Assembly: GCA_944325505.1 (NCBI GenBank)
Contig: CALVAJ010000005.1
Location: forward strand, 1-64,000
Length of the DNA stretch: 64,000 bases
Reading direction: 5' to 3'
Source of the DNA: an uncultured Bacteroidales bacterium
Lineage (GTDB): Bacteria > Bacteroidota > Bacteroidia > Bacteroidales > UBA932
In this document: one piece after another, positions 15,226 to 24,893 of the stretch
Layout: each line of letters begins with the position of its first letter
How positions within the stretch are numbered: position 1 is the stretch's first letter
Notes under the pieces: model-generated
Seen by the model: only the letters and a program-made list of their open reading frames with translations
Told to the model about the DNA's origin: nothing
Databases searched by the model: none
Translations under genes and position numbers: made by a program

Positions 15226-17759
15226 AACACCTTTTCACTACACTCACGACCGTACTCTTCTGCCTCCTGCCCGCACTGGGGCAGGAGCGCAGCGAGTGCA
15301 TATTGACCCAGTGGGAATTCCGCCACGGACATGAACTGCAGGCGCAGGACGGGTGGCAGAAAGTGGACATACCTCACGACTGGGCCATCTACGGACCTTT
15401 CTCCAGAGACAATGACCTGCAGGAGGTGGCCGTTTTCCAGAACGGGGAATCGGTCGCGACGGTAAAGACCGGACGCACAGGCGGACTCCCTTATGTAGGG
15501 AAAGGCTGCTACCGGAGAAACATCGTCATTCCTGAAAAAGGGGACAGAAGATATGTACTTCTTTTTGACGGGGCGATGAGCGAGGCCCAGGTGCTGGTGA
15601 ACGGAGAAAAAGTCTGCTTCTGGCCTTACGGCTACGCTGCATTCTGGTGCGACATTACTGATGCCGTACATACCGGGGACAACGATGTGGCGGTACTGCT
15701 GGAAAACAGGCCGCAGTCATCACGCTGGTATCCGGGAGCAGGGCTGTACCGCAAAGTCAGGCTGCTGTCCCTGCCTCGGGTCCACATCCCTGTCTGGGGG
15801 ACATACGTCACTACCCCGTATATAGGAGAAGACTATGCATCAGTCAAAGTACAAACATCCATAGAAGGAATCCCCCAGGGCGGTACGGTACGTCTGAGGA
15901 CGGTCATACGGGACAGCCGCGGAAATGAAGTGGCGGTCAAGGACGATATCAGGAAAATCAACTACGGCATGCCTGCAGAGCAGCATCTGACAGTGGACAG
16001 ACCGGATCTCTGGTCGCCCGAAACTCCTGTGCTGTATACCGCAGAGACTACGGTCTATTATGACGGGGCCGTTACCGGCAACGACCTGGAGGCAGCCCGT
16101 AAGACACTGTCCGGGGCAGAGCCTTCGGACAGGTACGTGACACGGTTCGGAATACGCACTGTGGAACTGCGTGCCGACAAGGGGTTCTTCCTCAACGGCG
16201 AGTTGCGCAAGTTCCGCGGTGTCTGCCTGCACCATGACCTCGGGCCGCTCGGTGCCGCCATAAACAAGGCAGGGCTGAGAAGACAGCTGACCCTGATGAA
16301 AGACATGGGCTGCGATGCCGTACGTACATCCCACAACATGCCTGCAGAGGAACTGGTCGAACTGTGCGACGAGATGGGACTCATGCTCATGGTGGAGCCA
16401 TTCGACGAATGGGACGTGGCCAAGTGCGACAACGGCTACCACCGTTTCTTCAACGAATGGGCCGAGCGGGACATGGTGAACATGCTCCGGCACTTCCGCA
16501 ACAACCCTTCAGTAGTGATGTGGAGCGTCGGGAACGAGGTCCCTACCCAGTGGACGGACGGAGGATACAAAGTCGCCGCATGGCTGCAGAGCATCTGCCG
16601 CCGTGAAGACCCGACCAGACCGGTGACCTGCGGGATGGACCAGTTCGATGCTGTGGTGAACAACGGATTCGCGGCACAGCTGGATATCGCCGGATTCAAC
16701 TACAAGCCTCTGCGGTACAGCGAAGCATACGGCAAACTGCCGCAGAACCTGATTCTCGGAAGCGAGACGGCATCTACCGTCAGTTCACGCGGTGTCTACC
16801 ACTTCCCGATGGAAATCGGGCACAGTTTCCTGCATGAAGACCATCAGTCTTCCTCTTACGATGTGGAATACTGCTCGTGGTCCAACACTCCGGACATAGA
16901 TTTCGCTGCCGACGAAGACAAAGAATGGACAATCGGGCAGTTCATGTGGACAGGCATAGACTATCTCGGAGAGCCTTCGCCTTATGATACCGACTCCTGG
17001 CCGAACCATTCGTCCATGTTCGGGGCAGTCGACCTTGCCTGCATACCTAAAGACCGTTTCTGGCTTTACCGGAGCATCTGGAACAAGGAAGACCCGACCC
17101 TGCACATCCTGCCTCACTGGAACTGGGAAGGACGCGAAGGGGAAACTGTACCGGTATTCGTATATACATCATACCCTGAAGCCGAACTTTTCGTGAACGG
17201 GGTCAGCCAGGGACGCAGGAAGAAAGCCGGCCCGGAGGAAACCGCCGGTATTCTTGACTCGGGATATGACGACACGGCGAAAGCCTCCGCGAGTGAAAAA
17301 CTTATGGAAAGGTTCAGACTCGTATGGAAAGATGTAGTGTACCGGCCGGGGGAACTCAAGGTAATCGCATACGATGCTTCCGGCAATGCCGTTATGGAGA
17401 AGACGGTAAGGACTGCAGGAAAACCTTATGCCCTGAAACTGACTCCTGACCGGAGCACGTTGGCTGCCGACGGAGAGGACCTCTCCTACATAAATGTAAG
17501 CGTAGTGGACAGGGACGGGAATCCTGTCCCGTGCGACAGCAGGTCCGTAAAAATAACCGTGGAAGGTTCCGGAAAATTCCGGGCCATGGCCAACGGGGAC
17601 CCTACAAGCCTGGAACTGTTCCATATACCGCAGATGAAACTGTTCAGCGGCCAGCTTACTGCCATTGTCCAAAGTGGAAAAGAGGCAGGGGAAATCACCG
17701 TACAAGCCTCTGCACAAGGACTGAAAAAATGTAGTGTTACTCTACAGGTGACATTGTAA
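15222..17759 (+). CDS. GH2 beta-galactosidase
   Basis: This 845-residue exo-enzyme is likely to release galactose from the oligosaccharides produced by the GH53. It has a signal peptide (to about residue 20), GH2 sugar-binding domain (WQKVDIPHDWAIYGPF), immunoglobulin-like middle domain, TIM barrel from about residue 310, and C-terminal accessory beta domains (residues ~620-845, DUF4982-like and Ig-like with LAADGEDLSYINVSVVD). The catalytic acid/base is Glu439 in WSVGNEVPTQW and the nucleophile is Glu515 in ILGSETAST. There is a four-base overlap with the GH53 gene. No lipobox was seen, so it is probably periplasmic. Confidence 0.93.
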   Translation: MKHLFTTLTTVLFCLLPALGQERSECILTQWEFRHGHELQAQDGWQKVDIPHDWAIYGPFSRDNDLQEVAVFQNGESVATVKTGRTGGLPYVGKGCYRRNIVIPEKGDRRYVLLFDGAMSEAQVLVNGEKVCFWPYGYAAFWCDITDAVHTGDNDVAVLLENRPQSSRWYPGAGLYRKVRLLSLPRVHIPVWGTYVTTPYIGEDYASVKVQTSIEGIPQGGTVRLRTVIRDSRGNEVAVKDDIRKINYGMPAEQHLTVDRPDLWSPETPVLYTAETTVYYDGAVTGNDLEAARKTLSGAEPSDRYVTRFGIRTVELRADKGFFLNGELRKFRGVCLHHDLGPLGAAINKAGLRRQLTLMKDMGCDAVRTSHNMPAEELVELCDEMGLMLMVEPFDEWDVAKCDNGYHRFFNEWAERDMVNMLRHFRNNPSVVMWSVGNEVPTQWTDGGYKVAAWLQSICRREDPTRPVTCGMDQFDAVVNNGFAAQLDIAGFNYKPLRYSEAYGKLPQNLILGSETASTVSSRGVYHFPMEIGHSFLHEDHQSSSYDVEYCSWSNTPDIDFAADEDKEWTIGQFMWTGIDYLGEPSPYDTDSWPNHSSMFGAVDLACIPKDRFWLYRSIWNKEDPTLHILPHWNWEGREGETVPVFVYTSYPEAELFVNGVSQGRRKKAGPEETAGILDSGYDDTAKASASEKLMERFRLVWKDVVYRPGELKVIAYDASGNAVMEKTVRTAGKPYALKLTPDRSTLAADGEDLSYINVSVVDRDGNPVPCDSRSVKITVEGSGKFRAMANGDPTSLELFHIPQMKLFSGQLTAIVQSGKEAGEITVQASAQGLKKCSVTLQVTL

Positions 17760-17783
17760 TACGCCAACATTCACACTATCGGC

Positions 17784-17814
17784 GAGACCGTGCCAGGATT
17801 TCCGGCGCGGTCTC
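17784..17814 (+). terminator. Hairpin after the GH2 gene
   Basis: GAGACCGTGCC (17784-17794) pairs with GGCGCGGTCTC (17804-17814) over 11 bases with one G-U pair, followed by ATTTCATATT. It probably ends or attenuates the susC-GH2 operon before the GH31 gene, whose start is 106 bases away. Confidence 0.6.
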
Positions 17815-17920
17815 ATTTCATATTACACGGCAGATACACTTTATCAGACATTTCTTTGGCAGTTCAGACAATTTGATATATTTTTAGCATTTTGAATTAA
17901 CATCCGAAATCATTGAATCC

Positions 17921-20900
17921 ATGAATCCAAGAAATCCTTTACTGTTGCTGGTCATTTCAGCTTTGCTGCCGGTGTCTTTTCAAGGATATGCCGGCACGGT
18001 ATCCGCGCAGTCTCCGGACAGTGTACCGGAGGTAAGAAAAATCAACCCTACAACTGCCGAAGTCATATTCGGCAACGGAAACATATGCACTGTCGACTTT
18101 TATTCCAAAGACATCTTCCGTGTCTTCCAGGACAATTCAGGAGGTATCATCCGCGATCCGCAGGCAATGCCTCCGGCACGTATCCTGGCAGACAGTCCGA
18201 GAACGGACGCAGGAAAGATTGAAGCGGCAGTGACTGACGGCTCCGCCGTGATCAGGTCGGCCGAGGTGGAAATCCGCATCGACGGCAGCGGATTAATGGA
18301 AGTGACTGACCTGCGCAGCGGGAAAAAAGTAATAGAAGGGACTGCTCCGGCCGGGTTCGGCACAGGGAAAGTCACCCTGAGCCTGAAAAAGCACGAAGGT
18401 GAATATTTCTACGGAGGAGGTGTCCAGAACGGACGTTTCTCGCATGCCGGCCAGCAGATAGCCATAGAGAACACCAACAACTGGGTGGACGGCGGAGTCG
18501 CCTCCCCTACCCCATTTTATTGGTCAACCAACGGTTACGGGGTTTTATGGCATACATTCAAAAAGGGCCTCTACGATTTCGGCAACACCGATCCCGACCA
18601 GGTAAGACTCTCGCACGATGAAAACTATCTGGATGTATTCTTCATGGTGAATGAAGGAGCCGTTGCCCTACTGAATGACTTCTACCAGCTTACAGGACAT
18701 CCTGTCCTGATTCCGAAATTCGGGTTCTACGAAGGCCATCTGAATGCCTACAACAGGGACTATTGGACCGAAGACGAGAACGGCATACTGTTCGAGGACG
18801 GGAAACGCTATAAAGAAAGCCAGAAGGATAACGGAGGCATCAAGGAATCGCTCAACGGAGAAAAGGACAACTACCAGTTCTCCGCCAGGGCTGTAGTGGA
18901 CAGGTATCTTGAAAACGACATGCCGTTAGGATGGGTGCTTCCTAACGACGGCTACGGAGCAGGCTACGGGCAGACAGGGACCCTGGACGGCAACATCCGG
19001 AATCTCAAGGAGTTCGGAGACTACGCACGCAGCAAGGGAGTAGAAATAGGACTCTGGACCCAGTCGGACCTGCATCCGAAAGAGGGTGTAGAGGCCCTGC
19101 TGCAGAGAGATATCGTAAAGGAAGTCCGCGATGCCGGAGTGCGTGTACTGAAGACCGATGTAGCATGGGTCGGAGCAGGATATTCCTTCGGACTCAACGG
19201 AGTGGCGGATGTGGGACATATCATGCCTTACTATGGCAGTGATGCGCGTCCTTTCATCATTTCCCTGGACGGATGGGCAGGGACACAGAGATATGCCACC
19301 GTATGGAGCGGAGACCAGACGGGAGGCGACTGGGAATACATACGCTTCCATATCCCTACCTTCATAGGATCAGGGCTGTCAGGACAGCCTAACATAACTT
19401 CCGACATGGACGGGATTTTCGGAGGAAACAACATCCCGGTAAACATCAGGGAATTCCAATGGAAGACATTCACCCCGATGCAGCTCAACATGGACGGCTG
19501 GGGCAGCACTCCAAAATACCCCGACATTCTGGGAGAACCGGCCGCTTCCATAAACAGATGGTACCTTAAACTCAAATCAGAACTGATGCCTTATGCCTAC
19601 ACTATTGCAAAGGAGGCGGTATACGGTCTTCCAATGATCCGGGCCATGTTCCTTGAGTACCCTGACAGCTACACTCTCGGCACCCCCACACGGTACCAGT
19701 TCCTCTACGGACCGTATTTCCTCGTTGCCCCTGTATACAGGGATACGCAGATGGACAAGGAAGGGAACGATATCCGTGACGGCATCTATCTCCCTGAGGG
19801 GAAATGGATCGACTATTTCTCCGGAGACGTCTATGAAGGCGGATGTATCATAAACAATTTCGATGCGCCGGTATGGAAACTGCCGGTGTTCGTCAAGAGC
19901 GGTGCGATCATACCTCTTGCCAACCCGAACAACAATGTCAGCGGGATACGTTCCGACTACAGGGCGTTCGAACTGTATCCGGACGGGGTCACGGAGTTTG
20001 AAGTATATGACGATGACGGCAGGACGCAGGAATACCTCAACGGGACGGCCGCATTGACATATGTAAAAAGCGAAGTCAGCGGAGAGAACCTCGAAGTGAC
20101 GGTTTACCCGACAAAAGGAGGATACACAGGATTCGAACCTTTGAAAAGCACCGAGTTCCGCATCAATGTGACGGAAAAGCCTTCAAAGGTGACAGTGCGT
20201 ACAGGAGGGAAGGCAGTGAAACTGTATGAAGCCTCCTCTGAAGAAGAATTCGACAACGGAGAGAATGTCTGGTTCTACAATGAATCCCCTGAACTCAACA
20301 GATTTTCCACTCCGGGCAGCAGCTTTGCTTCGGTCAGCATAAAAAAGAACCCTCAGCTGATGGTAAAGACAGCCGGGACGGACATCACGGAAAACAGTAT
20401 AGTACTGAATGTAAAAGGATTCGTATTCTCGCCGGCAGACCGTTTCCGCGCTACCACGGGTGAACTGGCTGCGCCGCAGATGACAACAGGTCCTGAAAAC
20501 ATCGGGGCATATGCCATCACACCGTCCTGGAATGAAGTCCGGAATGCGGATTTCTATGAAATCGAGTTCGATGGCAGGCTCTATACCACCATAAAGGACA
20601 CATACCTTCCTTTCGAAGATCTGGTCCCTGAAACAGGATACTCTTTCAAGGTCCGCGCAGTAAACAAAGACGGATACTCTGAATGGACAGAAGCGGAATA
20701 CTCCACTACAGGCGATCCGCTTGAATTCGCCGTAAAAGGAATATATGCACAGGCAAGCTGCGCCTCCCAGCCTGGAAACGCAATCAGGAAACTGGTCGAC
20801 TTCGACGAGAAAACCCTATGGCACAGCAAGTGGGGCGAGGGGAATGCCGTGCCGTTCGACATTACGCTGGATCTCAAGAGCGTAAACCAGCTCGACAAGA

Positions 20901-21769
20901 TACAATACATACCTCGCGAGGATGCCGGAAACGGGACCATCCTGTCCGGGAGCATATCATTCAGCACGGACAAGATCGCCTGGAGCGAACCTGTCGGGTT
21001 CGCCTGGGACAGAAGCGGAGATGTGAAGACATTTGAATTCGGAGACGGTCCTGACGGGAAACCGGAAACCGCCCGCTATCTGAAAATACATGTCTCGGAG
21101 GCCGCAGGAGGGTATGGTTCCGGAAGCGAGCTGTATGTCTTCAGGATGCCGGACACGGAAAGCATCCTTCAAGGCGATATCAACAGGGACAAGCGCATCG
21201 ATGAAAATGACCTGACTTCGTATATGAACTATACAGGACTGAGAAAAGGCGATGCGGACTTCGACTATGTCAGCATCGGAGACATCAACGGCAACGGCCT
21301 GATAGACTCATACGACATCTCCGTCGTCACGACAATGCTTGACGGAGGCGTAAGCGCCAACGACGCTCAGGAAGTGGCAGGAAAGATAACCGTCACCCCG
21401 GACAGGACCGAATTCAGGGCAGGAGACATCATCAGCCTGAAAGTCAGAGGAGAAGGGATGCGGAATATCAATGCACTGAGTTTCTCACTGCCTTACGACC
21501 CGCAGACTTTCGAATACCTCGGGACCGAGACCGAAGGTATGAAAGAAATGGTGAACCTTACGTATGACAGGCTGCATACCAACGGACAGAAAGCGCTCTA
21601 TCCTACTTTCGCCAACAAGGGGAACAACTTCCTGCTCGAAGGAGACGGCGACCTGTTCACCATAAGGATGAAAGCCAGAAAAGACGGAAATCTCGATCTG
21701 GAAATTACAGACGGAATGCTGGTAGGACGCAACCTGAAAGTAGCCGATTTCCAGGGAAACATCAAGTGA
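17921..21769 (+). CDS. Multimodular GH31 glycosidase with FnIII, CBM32-like, dockerin and cohesin-like modules
   Basis: This is a 1282-residue secreted enzyme (signal peptide to about residue 30). The GH31 catalytic part spans ~35-780, with the nucleophile region VLKTDVAWVGAGYSF (Asp413) and the acid/base region WSGDQTGGDW (Asp465). Next come an FnIII domain (~850-932), a CBM32/F5-8-type module (~936-1080), a type I dockerin with two calcium-binding repeats (GDINRDKRIDENDL and GDINGNGLIDSYDI, ~1085-1142), and a cohesin-like domain at the end (~1156-1282, YDPQTFEYLG). The layout resembles GH31 alpha-N-acetylgalactosaminidases of gut bacteria (subfamily 18), but the substrate is not provable here; an alpha-galactosidase or other alpha-glycosidase is possible. 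It has its own upstream region and may not belong to the galactan operon. Confidence 0.9.
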   Translation: MNPRNPLLLLVISALLPVSFQGYAGTVSAQSPDSVPEVRKINPTTAEVIFGNGNICTVDFYSKDIFRVFQDNSGGIIRDPQAMPPARILADSPRTDAGKIEAAVTDGSAVIRSAEVEIRIDGSGLMEVTDLRSGKKVIEGTAPAGFGTGKVTLSLKKHEGEYFYGGGVQNGRFSHAGQQIAIENTNNWVDGGVASPTPFYWSTNGYGVLWHTFKKGLYDFGNTDPDQVRLSHDENYLDVFFMVNEGAVALLNDFYQLTGHPVLIPKFGFYEGHLNAYNRDYWTEDENGILFEDGKRYKESQKDNGGIKESLNGEKDNYQFSARAVVDRYLENDMPLGWVLPNDGYGAGYGQTGTLDGNIRNLKEFGDYARSKGVEIGLWTQSDLHPKEGVEALLQRDIVKEVRDAGVRVLKTDVAWVGAGYSFGLNGVADVGHIMPYYGSDARPFIISLDGWAGTQRYATVWSGDQTGGDWEYIRFHIPTFIGSGLSGQPNITSDMDGIFGGNNIPVNIREFQWKTFTPMQLNMDGWGSTPKYPDILGEPAASINRWYLKLKSELMPYAYTIAKEAVYGLPMIRAMFLEYPDSYTLGTPTRYQFLYGPYFLVAPVYRDTQMDKEGNDIRDGIYLPEGKWIDYFSGDVYEGGCIINNFDAPVWKLPVFVKSGAIIPLANPNNNVSGIRSDYRAFELYPDGVTEFEVYDDDGRTQEYLNGTAALTYVKSEVSGENLEVTVYPTKGGYTGFEPLKSTEFRINVTEKPSKVTVRTGGKAVKLYEASSEEEFDNGENVWFYNESPELNRFSTPGSSFASVSIKKNPQLMVKTAGTDITENSIVLNVKGFVFSPADRFRATTGELAAPQMTTGPENIGAYAITPSWNEVRNADFYEIEFDGRLYTTIKDTYLPFEDLVPETGYSFKVRAVNKDGYSEWTEAEYSTTGDPLEFAVKGIYAQASCASQPGNAIRKLVDFDEKTLWHSKWGEGNAVPFDITLDLKSVNQLDKIQYIPREDAGNGTILSGSISFSTDKIAWSEPVGFAWDRSGDVKTFEFGDGPDGKPETARYLKIHVSEAAGGYGSGSELYVFRMPDTESILQGDINRDKRIDENDLTSYMNYTGLRKGDADFDYVSIGDINGNGLIDSYDISVVTTMLDGGVSANDAQEVAGKITVTPDRTEFRAGDIISLKVRGEGMRNINALSFSLPYDPQTFEYLGTETEGMKEMVNLTYDRLHTNGQKALYPTFANKGNNFLLEGDGDLFTIRMKARKDGNLDLEITDGMLVGRNLKVADFQGNIK

Positions 21770-21777
21770 CGCACAGG

Positions 21778-22284
21778 TCATTCCGTACCGTCCGATCCGG
21801 AATTCCGGATATCAAGACGGCTTATCGCGCGGGATACTTCTTCATAGGAGTATCCACGGCCGAGAGCGAATTTAAGCAGTTTCAGACGGCTCTGGGGGTC
21901 TCCCTCCAGAGCCTTTCTTTTGGTCAGGAGCATCTTGACGAGTCGGGAATCCGCCTGTTCCGGATCGATGCTCTGCAGAGCCTCCGAAATGACATCGCGG
22001 CCGATACCTTTTGCAGAAAGCGCATACCCGATCTTAATCCGGCCCCAGCCGGACAGCGATGCCTTGTCTCTGGCAAAGGCTGATGCATAACGCAGGTCAT
22101 CCACATACTTGTCCCTGCGCAGCGACTCAAGGACGGATGCTGCCGTGTCGGGCACCTCGGACGCTTCGCATCCATATCCGGAAAGGTATTCCGCCGCCTT
22201 TTTCAGCATGTCGGAGCTACAGTACTCTCTCCTGGAACACAGGACACGGAGACGGTCCAGGACTTTATTGTATATTTCTTCCAT
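21778..22284 (-). CDS. recX: RecX-family regulatory protein
   Basis: This 168-residue, mostly helical, basic protein has the three-helix repeats of RecX (ARDKASLSGWGRIKIGYALSAKGI in the middle is the diagnostic segment). RecX binds RecA filaments and limits recombination and SOS activity. Here it is not next to recA. It is convergent with the GH31 gene, with only eight bases between the stops. Confidence 0.88.
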   Translation of the reverse strand: MEEIYNKVLDRLRVLCSRREYCSSDMLKKAAEYLSGYGCEASEVPDTAASVLESLRRDKYVDDLRYASAFARDKASLSGWGRIKIGYALSAKGIGRDVISEALQSIDPEQADSRLVKMLLTKRKALEGDPQSRLKLLKFALGRGYSYEEVSRAISRLDIRNSGSDGTE

Positions 22285-22343
22285 AATCCAGTTTTTAAGC
22301 AGGTCCCCGGTTCAGGCCTGACGGCCTCCTCCAGGACCGGCAA

Positions 22344-24851
22344 TCAGAAGTAATAGCCGAAACCTATATAGAATCCTACCTTTCGGGTAAGGCTGGACCA
22401 GTGGAGATCGGCCATCAGCGGACCGAGGACAGTATCGAAAGCATATTCCACCCCGGCGCCGAAATATCCGGTCCCCGTCATATAGGAAGAGAAATCATTG
22501 CTGTCCCTCATATAGTTGACTATGCCTGTGACATAATGGCTGCGTGCCACATTGAACCTGAAATCCGCCCTTACGGTCGTGAGGATGTTCCGTGCAAGAG
22601 CCAGGTTGTTGACCCCTATAAAAGACATCTGCTGGTCGATATACCTTCCTGGAATCGAACCGCCGATACAGTTGACGTAAGGCAGCGGAACCCTGTTTCC
22701 TAAAAGGAACCTGACATTGGCGGACGGGATGATCGAGAATACGCTCCCGGTGTTTATGACCCCCTTGACATCGGCCTGGACTGCATGGAAATTGTTGAAT
22801 CTGTACGGGAATCCCGCGAAAGTCCATCCATAGCTTACCCCTGCCGTAAATCCGGTTTTCGGAAAATATCCGTCATCAAACGTGTCGGCCCTTGCATTCA
22901 GGAACAGTGAGATATAGTCATTCTGCATCTGGTCGGGATTATAGTCGCCGAAGATGCCCCCGGAAGAATAAAGCGACCTGAGGTTGAAATAGTCGTTCCT
23001 GAGCCCGCACTGTATATCGAAAAGTGACCAGTTGATATTGGACAGGTAAAATTCCTGCCTTACATTCAGATAATCGAGGTTGAACCTCGAAGAGGAAGCA
23101 TAGCCGAGAAGGTTCATTCCGGTCCACCGGACAGAAGCAGTTGCGTTAAGCGTCGGAGCCTTTGGGGAGTTGTAGGTATAATGGAACCTGAAATACGGGT
23201 TGGTGCTTATCTTTCCCGTAAAGTCGAATATCGAGCCCTGGAGCTTATGGGCATTGAGCGAGACATTCAGCAGGACGGATACCACCTCCTCAGTATCCAG
23301 GCGCACTCCGAACCCGAAATGATGTATGGGTCCCGGCTTGCAGTTGATGACCAGACGGAAAGGCTGTTCCGAACCTTCAAGCTCGTATGTGACATAATCG
23401 TAGGCCTGTGTGCCGAAAACCGCCGCTACCGCATTCTCTATATCCTGCCTGCATACCCTGTCGCCAGGACCGATATTTATCTTTTTCATCAGGATTTCCT
23501 GTTCCTGCTCCCCGACGCCCCTTATTTCCACTTCATCCACATAGACAGAGTCGGTATTGATGTCCAGAGCCTTGCGGTTATGGAGGACCGTAGAGTCGGC
23601 CCCCGCCCTTTTCTTGACGGCCAGAAGCTTGTCGGCATTCCTGAAAGCAGCTACATAACCCTGATGTATTATACGGTCTATGCTTTCACTGTCGAAACTC
23701 ATCATATTGTATTCTTCCAGGTCCGGCCTGATGTTTATGTCCGCAAGCCGGATATTCCGCTCATATGCGGAACGCCCGAGCATATCGATACCGGCATTTA
23801 TTATATCTCCGATATTGTTGATCTGGTCATAACGCTTCCTTCCGCTGGATACATCCACTCCGATGACTATGTCCGCCCCCATCTGACGCGCGAGAGCCGT
23901 AGGGTAGTTGTCCCTCATGCCGCCGTCGACAAGCACCATTCCGTCCACTTTCACCGGGGCGAAAATCCCCGGGATGGACATCGTCGAACGCAAGGCCGTG
24001 GTTATCTTTCCCGAGTGCCAGACCTTTGCTTTCCCGGATACCAGATCAGTAGCGACACAGGCAAACGGAATCGGAAGGTCATTGAAATCCAGTGAATCCT
24101 GATACCCTACCGAAAGGGCGCTGAAAATGTTCTGTACATTCTGTCCGTAGATATACCCTGAAGGGAGGCTTCCAAGGAGATTGTCCCTGACGATCTTCGA
24201 TGCCCCTTCCGCATCGGCTCCGAGGACGAGTTTTCCGTCATGTCTCTGGACATCGGTATTCTCGAACTGGTCAGGCATCTCCGGCTCTTCGGAAGTCTCC
24301 TGCCGGGCCATACCGATATCAGAGTAGCGGAGCTCATCGGCTTTCTGCTCCAGATAATACTCTTTCCTGTAATAGAACGGGAATGAAAGCAGATATTTTT
24401 CCTTGTACTTTTTCTCCGAATACGAAATGAATTCCCGCGGTATCCTGTCGCTCAAAGCCAGTTCCCAGTCTATGTTCCTTACTATGGACTCCAGCTCTTC
24501 GATACTGTACCCAAGAGCATATATTCCGCCGACAAGCCCTCCCATACTGGTTCCAAGAACCATATCTACAGGCATGTCTATAGACTCCAGGTACTTCATC
24601 GCCCCGATATGTGCCGCACCTTTGGCCCCGCCTCCGCTAAGGACAAGGGCGATGACAGGCCGCCGGGAGCGGATACTGTCCATTCTGGCCCTGATTTCGG
24701 CAATTCCCGCAGAATCGCTGTCTGCACTCAGGACTGCATAGTCAAGACTGTCTGCCGCATAACAGACGCCGGAGGGCATTGCCGATGCCCGTATTTCCGA
24801 GGCACAACCGGCCAGAATGGCAAATAATGCAAGAATCAGATACCTGTCCAT
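22344..24851 (-). CDS. Patatin-like phospholipase with outer-membrane barrel
   Basis: This 835-residue lipoprotein (AILAGC, acylated Cys16) has a patatin domain: oxyanion hole GGGAKG near residue 73, nucleophile Ser102 in GTSMGG, and the catalytic Asp in the DGG of VLVDGGMRDNYP. After a POTRA-like segment the C-terminal ~330 residues form a surface-antigen/BamA-like beta barrel ending in FGFGYYF. The layout matches patatin-like outer-membrane proteins such as PlpD relatives and the Bacteroidetes RssA-like family, which hydrolyse phospholipids. The start at 24851 is chosen because it begins the signal peptide; an ATG ten codons upstream is less likely. Confidence 0.88.
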   Translation of the reverse strand: MDRYLILALFAILAGCASEIRASAMPSGVCYAADSLDYAVLSADSDSAGIAEIRARMDSIRSRRPVIALVLSGGGAKGAAHIGAMKYLESIDMPVDMVLGTSMGGLVGGIYALGYSIEELESIVRNIDWELALSDRIPREFISYSEKKYKEKYLLSFPFYYRKEYYLEQKADELRYSDIGMARQETSEEPEMPDQFENTDVQRHDGKLVLGADAEGASKIVRDNLLGSLPSGYIYGQNVQNIFSALSVGYQDSLDFNDLPIPFACVATDLVSGKAKVWHSGKITTALRSTMSIPGIFAPVKVDGMVLVDGGMRDNYPTALARQMGADIVIGVDVSSGRKRYDQINNIGDIINAGIDMLGRSAYERNIRLADINIRPDLEEYNMMSFDSESIDRIIHQGYVAAFRNADKLLAVKKRAGADSTVLHNRKALDINTDSVYVDEVEIRGVGEQEQEILMKKINIGPGDRVCRQDIENAVAAVFGTQAYDYVTYELEGSEQPFRLVINCKPGPIHHFGFGVRLDTEEVVSVLLNVSLNAHKLQGSIFDFTGKISTNPYFRFHYTYNSPKAPTLNATASVRWTGMNLLGYASSSRFNLDYLNVRQEFYLSNINWSLFDIQCGLRNDYFNLRSLYSSGGIFGDYNPDQMQNDYISLFLNARADTFDDGYFPKTGFTAGVSYGWTFAGFPYRFNNFHAVQADVKGVINTGSVFSIIPSANVRFLLGNRVPLPYVNCIGGSIPGRYIDQQMSFIGVNNLALARNILTTVRADFRFNVARSHYVTGIVNYMRDSNDFSSYMTGTGYFGAGVEYAFDTVLGPLMADLHWSSLTRKVGFYIGFGYYF

Positions 24852-24893
24852 ATAGAATTTCGATAAAATAGATATAAACACCTTGTTTACAGG

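Noticed and set aside
21174..21767. Cellulosome component
   Set aside because: Dockerin and cohesin-like modules are present, but no scaffoldin or other dockerin enzymes are in the window, and isolated modules are known in non-cellulosomal gut bacteria.
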